Origin: Mycobacterium europaeum
GTDB lineage: Bacteria > Actinomycetota > Actinomycetes > Mycobacteriales > Mycobacteriaceae
Assembly (NCBI RefSeq): GCF_002102155.1
Contig: NZ_LQOU01000015.1
Location: forward strand, 124,001 to 188,000
Direction: 5' to 3'
DNA: 64,000 nucleotides
Part shown: one piece after another, positions 8,504-16,390 of the stretch
How the letters are laid out: every line of letters starts with the position of its first letter
How positions within the stretch are numbered: position 1 is the stretch's first letter
The notes under the pieces: generated by a model
The model's input: only the letters and a program-made list of their open reading frames with translations
What the model was told of the DNA's origin: nothing
The model's database searches: none
Program-made: the position numbers and the translations under genes

Positions 8504-9124
8504 ATGGTGACCCCGGTGGCGGTGCCGCCGGGGGGCACCGAATCCGAACGCGTCGTCGGCGGTGTCCCGCTTGCCAGCCTGGTCCGCGACTTTCACCTGC
8601 CGATGGTCAATTTTGCCCGCACCATGGTGGATTCGGCGACGGTGGCCGAAGAGGCCGTGCAGGAGGCCTGGGTGCAGGTCCTGCAGTCCGCGGATTCCTT
8701 CGAGGGCCGTTCTTCGGTGGCCACGTGGTTGTTCGGGATCGTCAAGAACACCGCATCGCGGCACCGGCGCCGCGAATCGCGCATCCGGGACCACGAGGTG
8801 CTGTCCGCGGAGGACGTCGATCCGCTGGCGGGCCGCATGCATCCCGCCGGCCATCCCGACGCAGGACATTGGAACCTTCCGCCGTCGCGGCGCTTCCTGC
8901 CGGAGGACCACACCGTCGAGAGCGAGCTCGTCGGGCATGTGCGTGCGGCGCTGGATGCGCTGCCGGCGCGGCAACGCCAACTGGTCATCCTGCGTGACAT
9001 CGTCGGCGCCTCCGCGGAGGAGGCGGCCGGACTGCTCGAACTCACCGCTGAAGGGCAGCGCGCGCTGCTGTACCGCGCCCGCGGAAATCTTCGCAACGAA
9101 TTGGAAAAGCGGTATCGCCGATGA
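8504..9124 (+). CDS. ECF-type RNA polymerase sigma factor
   Basis: The 206-residue protein has a sigma-70 region 2 (about residues 30-95, with the helix VAEEAVQEAWVQVLQ and a WLFGIVKNTA block), a histidine- and proline-rich linker (about 105-135) and a region 4 helix-turn-helix (about 145-195, LPARQRQLVILRDIVG). It lacks region 1.1 and most of region 3, as ECF sigma factors do. It overlaps the next gene by four bases, and that gene encodes a small zinc-binding protein of the anti-sigma type. This suggests a sigma/anti-sigma switch controlling the operon. An alternative in-frame GTG follows directly at 8507. The target promoter is unknown. Confidence 0.9.
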   Translation: MVTPVAVPPGGTESERVVGGVPLASLVRDFHLPMVNFARTMVDSATVAEEAVQEAWVQVLQSADSFEGRSSVATWLFGIVKNTASRHRRRESRIRDHEVLSAEDVDPLAGRMHPAGHPDAGHWNLPPSRRFLPEDHTVESELVGHVRAALDALPARQRQLVILRDIVGASAEEAAGLLELTAEGQRALLYRARGNLRNELEKRYRR

Positions 9125-9390
9125 CCGTCCACGACAACACCGTTCCGGCCGTCGACTGCGTCGAGTTCGTCCACCTCGTCGACGACCTCGTCGACTCCGA
9201 TCCCCGGCAATGGGGCCCGATCGTCACCAAGCACCTCGACGAATGCCCCCCGTGCCTGGTCTACCTGCAACAGATGCTTGACCTGAAGATTCTGCTCAGC
9301 CACGTCTTCGAGGGGGAGAGGCTCAGCGAGGAGCACATCAGCGGAGTCATCGACGCGCTCAACGCTTTACGGAAAGGCGAACACGGATGA
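9121..9390 (+). CDS. Putative zinc-binding anti-sigma factor (zf-HC2-like)
   Basis: The 89-residue protein carries HxxxCxxC (His38, Cys42, Cys45 in KHLDECPPC), the core of ZAS-type anti-sigma factors, followed by an amphipathic helix. There is no membrane segment, so it would be a soluble redox- or metal-responsive anti-sigma factor like RsrA/RshA. It overlaps the sigma gene upstream and the channel gene downstream by four bases each (ATGA at both ends), a strong sign of stoichiometric translation. Function is inferred from the motif and the adjacent ECF sigma gene. Confidence 0.82.
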   Translation: MTVHDNTVPAVDCVEFVHLVDDLVDSDPRQWGPIVTKHLDECPPCLVYLQQMLDLKILLSHVFEGERLSEEHISGVIDALNALRKGEHG

Positions 9391-10286
9391 CGATCAATAC
9401 CCAAGCGCGGCAGTACAACGGCGAAGCGCCGCCGGGCGCTTTGGCCGCCCTACCCCCGACCGGTACGGCGGGCGACCCATTCGAGCCGCTCAGCGTGGGC
9501 GCCATGGTGGACCGGGTGGCTGCCATGGCCGTCGAGAAGGCGACGCACCCGTGGGCATTCCTGGTGCGCTCCCTGGTCGGCGGGGCGATGGTCGCGTTCG
9601 GGGCCCTGCTGGCGTTGATGGTGAGCACCGGGGTCAAGACCCCGGGGGTTGCCAGCCTGCTGATGGGCCTCGCGTTCGGCATGTCCTTCGTCCTCATCCT
9701 GGTGTCGGGCATGTCGCTGATCACCGCCGACATGGCCGCCGGCTTCCTGGCCGTGCTCAATCGCACCATGAGCGTCGGCGGCTACGCGTTCCTGGTGATC
9801 GTCGGCCTGATCGGCAACGTCGCGGGGGCGCTGGTCTTCGTCACCGTCTGCGGCGCCGCGGGAGGACCCTACCTGGGCGCCTTCGCCGAGCGGGCGGCTG
9901 CGGTCGGTGCGCAAAAGGCGGGCCAGCCGTTCTGGACGGCGCTGCTGCTGGCCGTGGTGTGCACCTGGTTCCTGCAGACCTCGATGTGCATGTTCTTCAA
10001 GGCCCGCAGCGACGTCGCCCGCATGACGTTCGCGTTCTACGGGCCGTTCGCATTCGTGATCGGCGGCACCCAGCACGTGATCGCCAACGTCGGCTTTCTC
10101 GGTCTTCCCCTGCTGCTCAACCTGTTTCATCCGGCCGCACCGCATGCGGGCATCGGTTGGGGCCTCGGTGCCCACGGCCTGCTCACCAACCTCTCGATCA
10201 CCGCCGTGGGCAACCTGGTAGGCGGCACGCTGTTCGTGGCGCTACCGTTCTGGGTGATCGCGCAGTTACAGCGAAGCCTCAGCTAG
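9387..10286 (+). CDS. Formate/nitrite transporter family channel (FocA/NirC-like)
   Basis: The 299-residue protein has six hydrophobic segments typical of FNT channels. QHVIANVGF places the central pore histidine at residue 230, matching EHSIANM of FocA. FNT pentamers pass small monovalent anions such as formate, nitrite or hydrosulfide. Being last in an operon with cyanase suggests it could move cyanate, nitrite or bicarbonate (the co-substrate of cyanase); that substrate assignment is inference. The N-terminal 35 residues are an extra proline/alanine-rich extension. It overlaps the anti-sigma-like gene by four bases. Confidence 0.88.
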   Translation: MTINTQARQYNGEAPPGALAALPPTGTAGDPFEPLSVGAMVDRVAAMAVEKATHPWAFLVRSLVGGAMVAFGALLALMVSTGVKTPGVASLLMGLAFGMSFVLILVSGMSLITADMAAGFLAVLNRTMSVGGYAFLVIVGLIGNVAGALVFVTVCGAAGGPYLGAFAERAAAVGAQKAGQPFWTALLLAVVCTWFLQTSMCMFFKARSDVARMTFAFYGPFAFVIGGTQHVIANVGFLGLPLLLNLFHPAAPHAGIGWGLGAHGLLTNLSITAVGNLVGGTLFVALPFWVIAQLQRSLS

Positions 10287-10352
10287 CCGGCCGGTGACCA
10301 TGGCGTTACGGCCGCCTTAACGGGTGGCGGCAAAAGCCCTCCGTCCCGGCGG

Positions 10353-10372
10353 TTAGGGACTAAAGCCCCACG
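10353..10372 (+). promoter_or_regulatory. DosR-like binding box upstream of universal stress protein gene
   Basis: The site TTAGGGACTAAAGCCCCACG matches the DosR (DevR) consensus TTSGGGACTWWAGTCCCSAA at about 15 of 20 positions, including the key GGGACT half and the AAAG-CCC half. It lies about 50 bases upstream of the USP start codon, a normal position for DosR activation under hypoxia or nitric oxide. Universal stress proteins are classic members of the DosR regulon. Confidence 0.75.
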
Positions 10373-10422
10373 ACCGACACCCCGGCGGGTTATAGCGTCG
10401 CTCATGATGGAGGGAGAACGAC

Positions 10423-11313
10423 ATGTCAGCACCTGACCAGCACCGCGGCATCGTTGTCGCGGTCGACGGCTCGCCGGCCTCGGACGCGGCCGCGACCTGG
10501 GCCGCCCACGAAGCTTCGATGCGGAAAGTCCCACTCACCGTCGTCCACGCGGTGACGACCCCCACCGCCACCTGGCCGCCGGTCCCATACCCCGACTCTT
10601 TGGCGGTGCGGCTGGAAGACGAGGGCAAAAAGGCGATCATGCACGCGATCAAGCTCGCCAAGGAAGTACTTCCGGAGGACGGAACCGTCACGATCAACCG
10701 GGAACTCGTGTACTCCAGCCCGGCGCTGACCCTGATCGACATGTCCGACGGGGCAGAGATGATCGTCATGGGCACGGCCGGACGGGGACTGCTGGCCCGG
10801 GGCGTTCTCGGTTCGGTGAGTTCGACGGTCGTGCGGCATGCGCATTGCCCGGTCGCGGTGGTTCACGCCGACGGTCCGCCGAGCGTGCAAGACGCGCCGG
10901 TACTGGTCGGGGTCGACGGCTCACCGGCTTCTGAGCTCGCGGTCGGGGTCGCGTTCGACGAAGCCTCCCGGCGTGGTGTCGGCCTGACGGCCTTGCACGC
11001 CTGGAGCGACATCGCGATCAACGACCTCCCGGAAGCGGATTGGTCGTCCCTGGAAGCCGAAGCGCACCGCAGCCTGGCCGAGAACCTGGCGGGTTGGCAG
11101 GAACGCTACCCCGACGTGACGGTGCAACGATTGGTCGTGCGGGACCAACCGGCCCGGCAACTCGCCGAAAAGTCGGAGACCGCACAGCTTCTGGTCGTGG
11201 GCAGTCACGGCCGGGGCGGCTTGACCGGTCTGCTGTTGGGGTCGGTCAGCAACGCGGTCCTGCATTCCGTTCGCGTACCGGTGATCGTGGCGCGGCCACC
11301 GGCGTCCTCCTGA
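10423..11313 (+). CDS. Universal stress protein, two-domain UspA type
   Basis: The 296-residue protein consists of two tandem USP domains (about 8-145 and 157-293). Each keeps the ATP-binding loop pattern GxxGxxx...GSxS: GTAGRGLLARGVLGSVS in the first and GSHGRGGLTGLLLGSVS in the second. Both VDGSPAS strand motifs are also present. It belongs with mycobacterial ATP-binding stress proteins such as Rv2005c and Rv2623, which are induced in dormancy. An AGGGAGAA ribosome site precedes ATG 10423, and a DosR-like box lies upstream. Its last 109 bases overlap the 3' end of the convergent hydroxylase gene on the opposite strand. Confidence 0.93.
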   Translation: MSAPDQHRGIVVAVDGSPASDAAATWAAHEASMRKVPLTVVHAVTTPTATWPPVPYPDSLAVRLEDEGKKAIMHAIKLAKEVLPEDGTVTINRELVYSSPALTLIDMSDGAEMIVMGTAGRGLLARGVLGSVSSTVVRHAHCPVAVVHADGPPSVQDAPVLVGVDGSPASELAVGVAFDEASRRGVGLTALHAWSDIAINDLPEADWSSLEAEAHRSLAENLAGWQERYPDVTVQRLVVRDQPARQLAEKSETAQLLVVGSHGRGGLTGLLLGSVSNAVLHSVRVPVIVARPPASS

Positions 11314-12842
11314 TCCACGCCGGGCGAGACCACCGCCGCCGTCCATGCGCACAGGGCGGCGACGTCGCGTCCGGCGCGCGCCACGGTTCGATCCGGGCGC
11401 ACCACAGCGCCGTTGGCATGTCCCCGGTGTAGCCATGTCGCCAGTGGGCCGCCGGCTTCGGCGACCAGCACGGCGACGTTGCGCCGCCGCAGCGCCGCCT
11501 CGTCGGCGGCACCGGGGCGAGCTGTACTGATCAACGCGAAACCGGTGCCCAGCACGTCGTCCAGCCGTCGACCTTCGCCGAGCGGCGCATTCGGGCACAG
11601 CGACCCGCCGAGCCGGCGCGGCGCCAGGGAGGTGCGCACCAGCGCGGAACGGTGCAGCGGCGGCGTGCTCGAGTCGACCACCTTGTCGCGCAGGCCCGGG
11701 ATGAGCCGCAGCCGCGGCAACAGCGCCCGGCGCGCCGCACTGCCTACCCGGCCACCGCCGGTCATCGCCCAACCGACGCTCAGCGCCAGCCGAATCATGG
11801 ATCGGGTATGCGGTTTGCGTTCCCGCTCATAGGTTTCCAGAACGCCAGGCGCCAGGGTGCCGTGGTGGACCCCGGCGATCTTCCACGCGAGGTTGGCGGC
11901 ATCGCGCAACCCCGCCCCCATGCCCTGGCCGATGAACGGGGGAGTGAGGTGTGCCGCGTCGCCGAGGATGAAGACGTTGCCGCGGCGCCAGCGGTCGGCG
12001 ATCTGCGCGCGGAAGGTGTACTCGGCGACGCGCACCACGGTCAGCTCACCGAGAGGCACCGTGCTGGTCCACGGCCTGATCAATGGCTGCAATCGGTCCA
12101 GGGTGCCGAAGTCGTCCGCGGTCTCGCCGTCCAGCAACTGGAATTCCCACCGGTAGCGGGCCGGCCCGATGCGCATGTAGGTCCCCGCGCGAATCGGGTC
12201 GCACAACTGGTGAACCCCGTCCCACTGGCCCAGGTCGGCGTCGGTGGCGACGTCGACGACCAGCCAGCGCTGCTGAAAGTTCAAGTCCCGCATGGTCGCA
12301 CCGATACCGGCGCGCACCAGGCTGTTGGCGCCGTCGCAGCCGAGCACGTAGTCGGTGTCGACCCGGTGGAGTCCGCCGTCGCAGCGGTCGGTGAACGTGA
12401 CCTGAATACCTGTCCCGCCCGTCACGACGTCGGTGACTTCGGAGTTGCCCCGGAGTTCGGCGTACGGGTGGCGCTCGAGGTTGGTCCGCAGCAGGGTCTC
12501 CAGCTCCGGCTGGTCGAACATGTTGGCCGGCGGGAAGCCGTGCACATTGTGCCCGGGGTCGCGGTTGAACTCGGCGAGCGTCCGGAGCCGGTTGTCCACC
12601 AACCGCAGACCCAGTGTCGGCCGCGATATCCCGGCGAATTCGTCGGCCAGCCCGAGGCGGGCGATGATGCGATAGATCTCGTCGTCCAGATGCACGGCGC
12701 GCGGCTGGGGGTACACGCCGGGCCACCGGTCGAGCACCAGACAGTCCACGCCGTACTGCGCCAGCAGCGTGGCCGCGGTGACGCCGGTCGGTCCGGCGCC
12801 GACGATGACGACGGGAACCCGCCGGGTGGGCGGAGTCGTCAC
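11205..12842 (-). CDS. FAD-dependent aromatic hydroxylase (MhpA-like)
   Basis: The 545-residue flavoprotein monooxygenase has the dinucleotide-binding GAGPTG near the N-terminus, the middle DG motif (LGCDGANS) and the GD motif that binds the FAD ribityl chain (ILGDAAHLTPPF). This is the pattern of class A NAD(P)H-dependent phenol hydroxylases such as MhpA. It would add a hydroxyl to an aromatic acid, preparing a catechol-type ring for the extradiol dioxygenase encoded upstream in the same operon. Its start overlaps the FAH gene by four bases. The last 36 residues are encoded antisense to the end of the stress-protein gene and look like a read-through tail rather than conserved sequence. Confidence 0.88.
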   Translation of the reverse strand: MTTPPTRRVPVVIVGAGPTGVTAATLLAQYGVDCLVLDRWPGVYPQPRAVHLDDEIYRIIARLGLADEFAGISRPTLGLRLVDNRLRTLAEFNRDPGHNVHGFPPANMFDQPELETLLRTNLERHPYAELRGNSEVTDVVTGGTGIQVTFTDRCDGGLHRVDTDYVLGCDGANSLVRAGIGATMRDLNFQQRWLVVDVATDADLGQWDGVHQLCDPIRAGTYMRIGPARYRWEFQLLDGETADDFGTLDRLQPLIRPWTSTVPLGELTVVRVAEYTFRAQIADRWRRGNVFILGDAAHLTPPFIGQGMGAGLRDAANLAWKIAGVHHGTLAPGVLETYERERKPHTRSMIRLALSVGWAMTGGGRVGSAARRALLPRLRLIPGLRDKVVDSSTPPLHRSALVRTSLAPRRLGGSLCPNAPLGEGRRLDDVLGTGFALISTARPGAADEAALRRRNVAVLVAEAGGPLATWLHRGHANGAVVRPDRTVARAGRDVAALCAWTAAVVSPGVDQEDAGGRATITGTRTECRTALLTDPNSRPVKPPRP

Positions 12843-13789
12843 GCGAATCGGACTGTGGTGCGCTGCGTTCCGAGGTCGATGGCCCCGTCGTCGGTCGCCA
12901 CCGAAGCCTCGACGACGTCACCGTCACGCAGGTAGTTGCGGTTGGCGGCCTGGCGCGAGAAGAACATCTTCCATTTCACCGCCGGCGGCAACAGGTTTCC
13001 GACGAGCTGCACGGCCTTGGGCGGGGCGCTCAGCGCGGTGCCGGCCGGCGTGCCGGTGAGCACCAGGTCGCCCGGGGCGAGTTCCTGGAACTGGGTGAGC
13101 GACTGCAGCGCCTGCAGCGGCCGGTAGAGCATGTCACCCTCGACGAGCGCGTTCTGGCGTTCCTGGCCATTGACACTCAGGCGCAGTCGCAAATCACCGA
13201 AGCGCTTCAGCTCGTCGGCGGTGAGCAGGACCAGCGCCGGCCCGACCGGCGTGAAGGTCGGATACGACTTGGCCTCGTAGAACTGCGTTTGCGGGAGCTG
13301 GATGTCACGTGCGGAGACGTCGTTGGTGACCACCAAGCCGGCGACGAAATCGCTCAAGTTCGCTTCGGAGATGGCGGTGCCGACCGGGATCCCGCGGCCG
13401 ATCACCAGGCCGATCTCCACCTCGTAGTCCAGCAGCCGGACATGCGGGGGTTTGACGATGTCGTCGAAAGGCCCGTTGATGGAGGCCGACGCCTTGCGGA
13501 AGAAGGTGAGCGGTATCGACGCCGGATCCATGCCCGCGTCTTTGACGTGCGACTCGTAGTTGGTCATCTGGGCGATCACCCGGCACGGCCGGGTCACCGG
13601 CGACACCAACTTCAGGGACTCGACGGCAACGGTATCGGTGCTGTGGGCCGCGTTCTCGACGGCGGTGCGGTCGGCCAGCAGCGCGGCGGTGCTGGCCGCG
13701 GAGGTGTCGATCTGCACCGCACCCCGGGCGGTTTTGAGCCACCACGCGTGGCCGGTTTCGGAGGCGGAGTGCAGCACGGAAAGGGTCAT
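12839..13789 (-). CDS. Fumarylacetoacetate hydrolase family protein
   Basis: The 316-residue protein is an FAH-fold hydrolase or decarboxylase. Its core carries the acidic metal ligands in DYEVEIGLVIG and the later GDLVLTGTPAGT motif, both hallmarks of the family. In aromatic catabolism such enzymes act after ring cleavage, as hydratases, decarboxylases or hydrolases of the meta-cleavage product. A much longer in-frame extension upstream exists, but ATG 13789 overlaps the dioxygenase stop by four bases, the arrangement used throughout this operon. Exact reaction cannot be decided from sequence. Confidence 0.88.
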   Translation of the reverse strand: MTLSVLHSASETGHAWWLKTARGAVQIDTSAASTAALLADRTAVENAAHSTDTVAVESLKLVSPVTRPCRVIAQMTNYESHVKDAGMDPASIPLTFFRKASASINGPFDDIVKPPHVRLLDYEVEIGLVIGRGIPVGTAISEANLSDFVAGLVVTNDVSARDIQLPQTQFYEAKSYPTFTPVGPALVLLTADELKRFGDLRLRLSVNGQERQNALVEGDMLYRPLQALQSLTQFQELAPGDLVLTGTPAGTALSAPPKAVQLVGNLLPPAVKWKMFFSRQAANRNYLRDGDVVEASVATDDGAIDLGTQRTTVRFA

Positions 13790-14910
13790 GAGGTGGGAAC
13801 TTTCAGTAGGCCGATCAGGCGGTTGACATCGAACTCGTTGTGTGCGCGGAGCCCGGTGATCATCGAAACCAGTTCGCGGCCAGCTGATTTCGGGTCGGTG
13901 CCGAGAAAATCCCTGGTCGCCGGCGGTCCCCACTGGGCCAGACCGGACGCGGTGAAGGGCGCCCAGCCGGGGTCCAGCGTGTTGTCGAACAGGTCCCCAT
14001 CGGCGAAGTGCTCGAACAAGTACCCGTCGGGATCGCGCCAGTAGTCGAAGATCTGACTGCCCTGGACGTGCCTACCGATCCCCCAGGACCGGGAATAGCC
14101 TTGGGCGCCAAGGTATTCGCCGCCAGCGGCCAGCGCGTCGAGATCGCTGACCTGATATGCCGAATGGACGTAACGGTTGGCCGGGCCGAGGGCCATCGCC
14201 AGGGTGTGGTGGTCGGCCGGTGTCGACCCGCGGTCGCAACGGATGAAACTCATCGTCGGCCCCCGGTCGCGCTGGCCGGGAAAGTACAGGAAGTCGCTGA
14301 CGATCATGCCCAGGTAGTCCAGGTACCAGTTCAGCGTCTCGATGTACTTGGTCGACTGCAGCACCAGATGGCCCAGGCGCTGGACCTGTGCGGGTGCCCG
14401 CGGGGGGCGCTGGCCGGCATTGATGCGCCGCACATCCCGTCCGAAATTGAACTGGTGGACTGGCTGGCCGGGCAGCTCGGGGAGTTCGTGCATGCCGGCG
14501 ACCACGCGGACCGGCATGCCGCTGGGGTCGACCAACGCGACCGACAGTCCACCGATGGTCTCCGGCAGCGGCTCGACGGGGGCGCCGAAGCTGTCCGCCA
14601 ACCGAAGCACGTCGGCCTCGTCGCACGCCCGGAAAGCCGCACCGGTGAAGCGTTTTCGCGGGCCGCGGCGCAGGATGACGCACGGCGCGCCTTCCCGGGT
14701 TCCCCTCAGCTGCAGTTCGTCCACGCCGCGTTGCGCCGTGTGCAGGCCGAAGGCCCGCGCGAACGTCTCCGCCCGCGCCAGGTCGGGCCGCTCGAACTCC
14801 AGCCACGCGATGTCGGCGACTTTGATGACCGGATTGCGGGCCCGGCCGGGGTGCTCGCCGCGCCGCGAACCCCGTTCCCCGTGCGCGTGAGCGCTCTTCG
14901 TCAGATGCAT
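13786..14910 (-). CDS. Extradiol ring-cleavage dioxygenase (VOC superfamily)
   Basis: The 374-residue protein contains two vicinal-oxygen-chelate repeats. The second carries the iron ligands: His181 (LGHLVLQS), a histidine at 234/235 (ADHHTLAM) and Glu300 (LFEHF). This is the 2-His-1-carboxylate arrangement of type I extradiol dioxygenases, which open catechols next to the hydroxyl pair. ATG 14910 is preferred because GGAG lies six to nine bases upstream; a GTG at 14916 is the alternative. The N-terminal 30 residues are basic and disordered-looking. It is the first gene of the three-gene operon, directly downstream of paired operator palindromes shared with the divergent TetR gene. Substrate is unknown. 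Confidence 0.88.
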   Translation of the reverse strand: MHLTKSAHAHGERGSRRGEHPGRARNPVIKVADIAWLEFERPDLARAETFARAFGLHTAQRGVDELQLRGTREGAPCVILRRGPRKRFTGAAFRACDEADVLRLADSFGAPVEPLPETIGGLSVALVDPSGMPVRVVAGMHELPELPGQPVHQFNFGRDVRRINAGQRPPRAPAQVQRLGHLVLQSTKYIETLNWYLDYLGMIVSDFLYFPGQRDRGPTMSFIRCDRGSTPADHHTLAMALGPANRYVHSAYQVSDLDALAAGGEYLGAQGYSRSWGIGRHVQGSQIFDYWRDPDGYLFEHFADGDLFDNTLDPGWAPFTASGLAQWGPPATRDFLGTDPKSAGRELVSMITGLRAHNEFDVNRLIGLLKVPTS

Positions 14911-14929
14911 GACCACTCCATCGAGTAAC

Positions 14930-14943
14930 TGACGAAATCGTCA
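14930..14943. promoter_or_regulatory. Operator palindrome 1 (TetR/aromatic operon)
   Basis: TGACGA-AA-TCGTCA has perfect 6-base arms. It is 20 bases upstream of the dioxygenase ATG and is one of two near-identical palindromes in the 97-base gap between that operon and the divergent TetR gene, which points to the TetR product as its ligand. Confidence 0.75.
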
Positions 14944-14971
14944 CATACGAGAGAACGTTCAGTCAAGACCC

Positions 14972-14985
14972 TGACGGAATCGTCA
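14972..14985. promoter_or_regulatory. Operator palindrome 2 (TetR/aromatic operon)
   Basis: TGACG-GAAT-CGTCA differs from the first operator by one base and begins 42 bases from it, exactly four helical turns, so two dimers could bind the same face. It lies 22 bases before the TetR start codon and could give autorepression. Confidence 0.75.
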
Positions 14986-15007
14986 TCACCGATGCATACT
15001 GCTGGGG

Positions 15008-15652
15008 ATGAGCGCGATGGCAGAGCCGCCCAACCGGCTGGAGCGGCGCAAGTGGCGGACCCGGGCGGCGCTGGTCAAGGCGGCGCAGCGGCTGATCGCC
15101 GAGGGCAAGGTCAATGTGCCCGTCCTCGAGATCACCCAGGCTGCCGACGTCGGGATGGGTTCCTTCTACAACCACTTCGACAGCAAGGAGCAGCTGTTCG
15201 AGGCCGCCGTCGCCGACGTGCTCGACGCCTACGGGTCGATGCTGGACCGGCTCACCGCGTCCATCGAGGACCCGGCCGAGACTTTCGCCACGAGTTTCCG
15301 GCTGACCGGTCGGTTGTTTCGCCGTCGACCCCAAGAGAGCCGGATTCTGTTGGCCAACGGGCTGGAGCTGTTGTCGTCGCAACGGGGCCTGGCGCCCCGG
15401 GCCCTCCGCGATATCCGGGCCGGGGTGGCCGCCGGGCGGTTCGACGTCGAGGATCCCGAGTTGGCCCTTGCCATGGCCGGCGGCGCGCTGCTCGGCCTGG
15501 GCGCTCTGCTGCGTGACGATCCCGATCGCGACGACGCGCGCGCGGCGGACCTCGTCACCGAGAACGTGCTGCGGCTGTTCGGCCTCAGCGCCGCCGACGC
15601 GCGGGCGATCTGCCGACGCCCGCTGCCCGACGACGGACTCGACGGGGATTAG
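15008..15652 (+). CDS. TetR family regulator of the adjacent aromatic operon
   Basis: The 214-residue protein has a TetR N-terminal DNA-binding domain (about residues 16-65) with the recognition helix in VGMGSFYNHFDSKEQLF and a variable ligand-binding C-terminus. It is transcribed away from the dioxygenase/FAH/hydroxylase operon, with two near-identical palindromes between them. It therefore most likely represses both units until an aromatic substrate or intermediate binds. ATG 15008 is followed by a second ATG at 15017, which could also serve. It converges with the triple-Phd gene downstream. Confidence 0.88.
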   Translation: MSAMAEPPNRLERRKWRTRAALVKAAQRLIAEGKVNVPVLEITQAADVGMGSFYNHFDSKEQLFEAAVADVLDAYGSMLDRLTASIEDPAETFATSFRLTGRLFRRRPQESRILLANGLELLSSQRGLAPRALRDIRAGVAAGRFDVEDPELALAMAGGALLGLGALLRDDPDRDDARAADLVTENVLRLFGLSAADARAICRRPLPDDGLDGD

Positions 15653-15820
15653 CGGGCGAGGGCACGCACCGAGAATGCGACGTTGTCCGCTCGGCGCTGC
15701 GTCGCGGTCTCGCCCTCATGGAAGCCCGTCGTAGCCCGTCGCGGTCACAGGCGGCGGAACGAGGTTGCCGCGGCGAAGCTTCCGCGCGGAGGAGGGGAGG
15801 TCCGGAGCCGGGCGCCGTAC

Positions 15821-16390
15821 CTAGGCGACCGACACGATGCGGGCGACCAACTTGCCGCCGCGGATGACCTCGATCGTCTGTCCGGCCGCGACCTCGTCGA
15901 AGTATCGGCCCGCGCGCTTGCGTAGCTCGTCGAGTTCGATCCCGCCGCCTGCACCGGCCGGGGCCGCGGCGCGCTCCGCGTCGCCGGCGGGCACGATCTG
16001 TGCCAGTAATCGACCGCCGCGAACCACACTGAGGGTTTCCCCTGCCGCGACCCGGTCGAAGCACCGCCCGGCCCGTGTTCGCAGTTCGTCGAGGCCGACC
16101 CAACCGCCGGCGTCCGACGCCGCGGGTTCGACCGATCGCGCGGGGATCGGGGCGACCCGCCAATCACCGACGGGCACGATCCGGGCCACCAGTTTGCCGC
16201 GCCGGACGACGTCGATGGTCTCGCCGGTCGCCACGCGCTCGAGATACCTGCACGCGTCGCTCCGAAGTTGGCCCAGGCCAATGGTTTCGCGCGTCTCGCG
16301 GCGGGCGCGGTGTCCACCGACGGGCCGCGGGGATGTCGAACCGACGGAGCCGGCTCGAGTCAGCCGCGCGGTGCCAGCATGTCCTTCCAT
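15821..16390 (-). CDS. Protein with three tandem Phd/YefM-like antitoxin domains
   Basis: The 189-residue protein contains three copies of one module at residues 37-74, 98-135 and 151-188. Each reads as a helix (LDELRKRAGRYFDEVAAG-like), a Thr-hydrophobic strand, R-R/G-G-K/R-L and a final strand ending in IV. This is the fold pattern of the N-terminal DNA-binding part of prevent-host-death (Phd/YefM) antitoxins, which normally carry one copy. Alanine/glycine-rich linkers separate the copies. ATG 16390 has a good AGGAG site and overlaps the end of mceF by 31 bases, so translation is probably coupled to the mce operon. No toxin gene is adjacent. Function is unknown; it may be a DNA-binding or scaffold protein. 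Confidence 0.8.
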   Translation of the reverse strand: MEGHAGTARLTRAGSVGSTSPRPVGGHRARRETRETIGLGQLRSDACRYLERVATGETIDVVRRGKLVARIVPVGDWRVAPIPARSVEPAASDAGGWVGLDELRTRAGRCFDRVAAGETLSVVRGGRLLAQIVPAGDAERAAAPAGAGGGIELDELRKRAGRYFDEVAAGQTIEVIRGGKLVARIVSVA

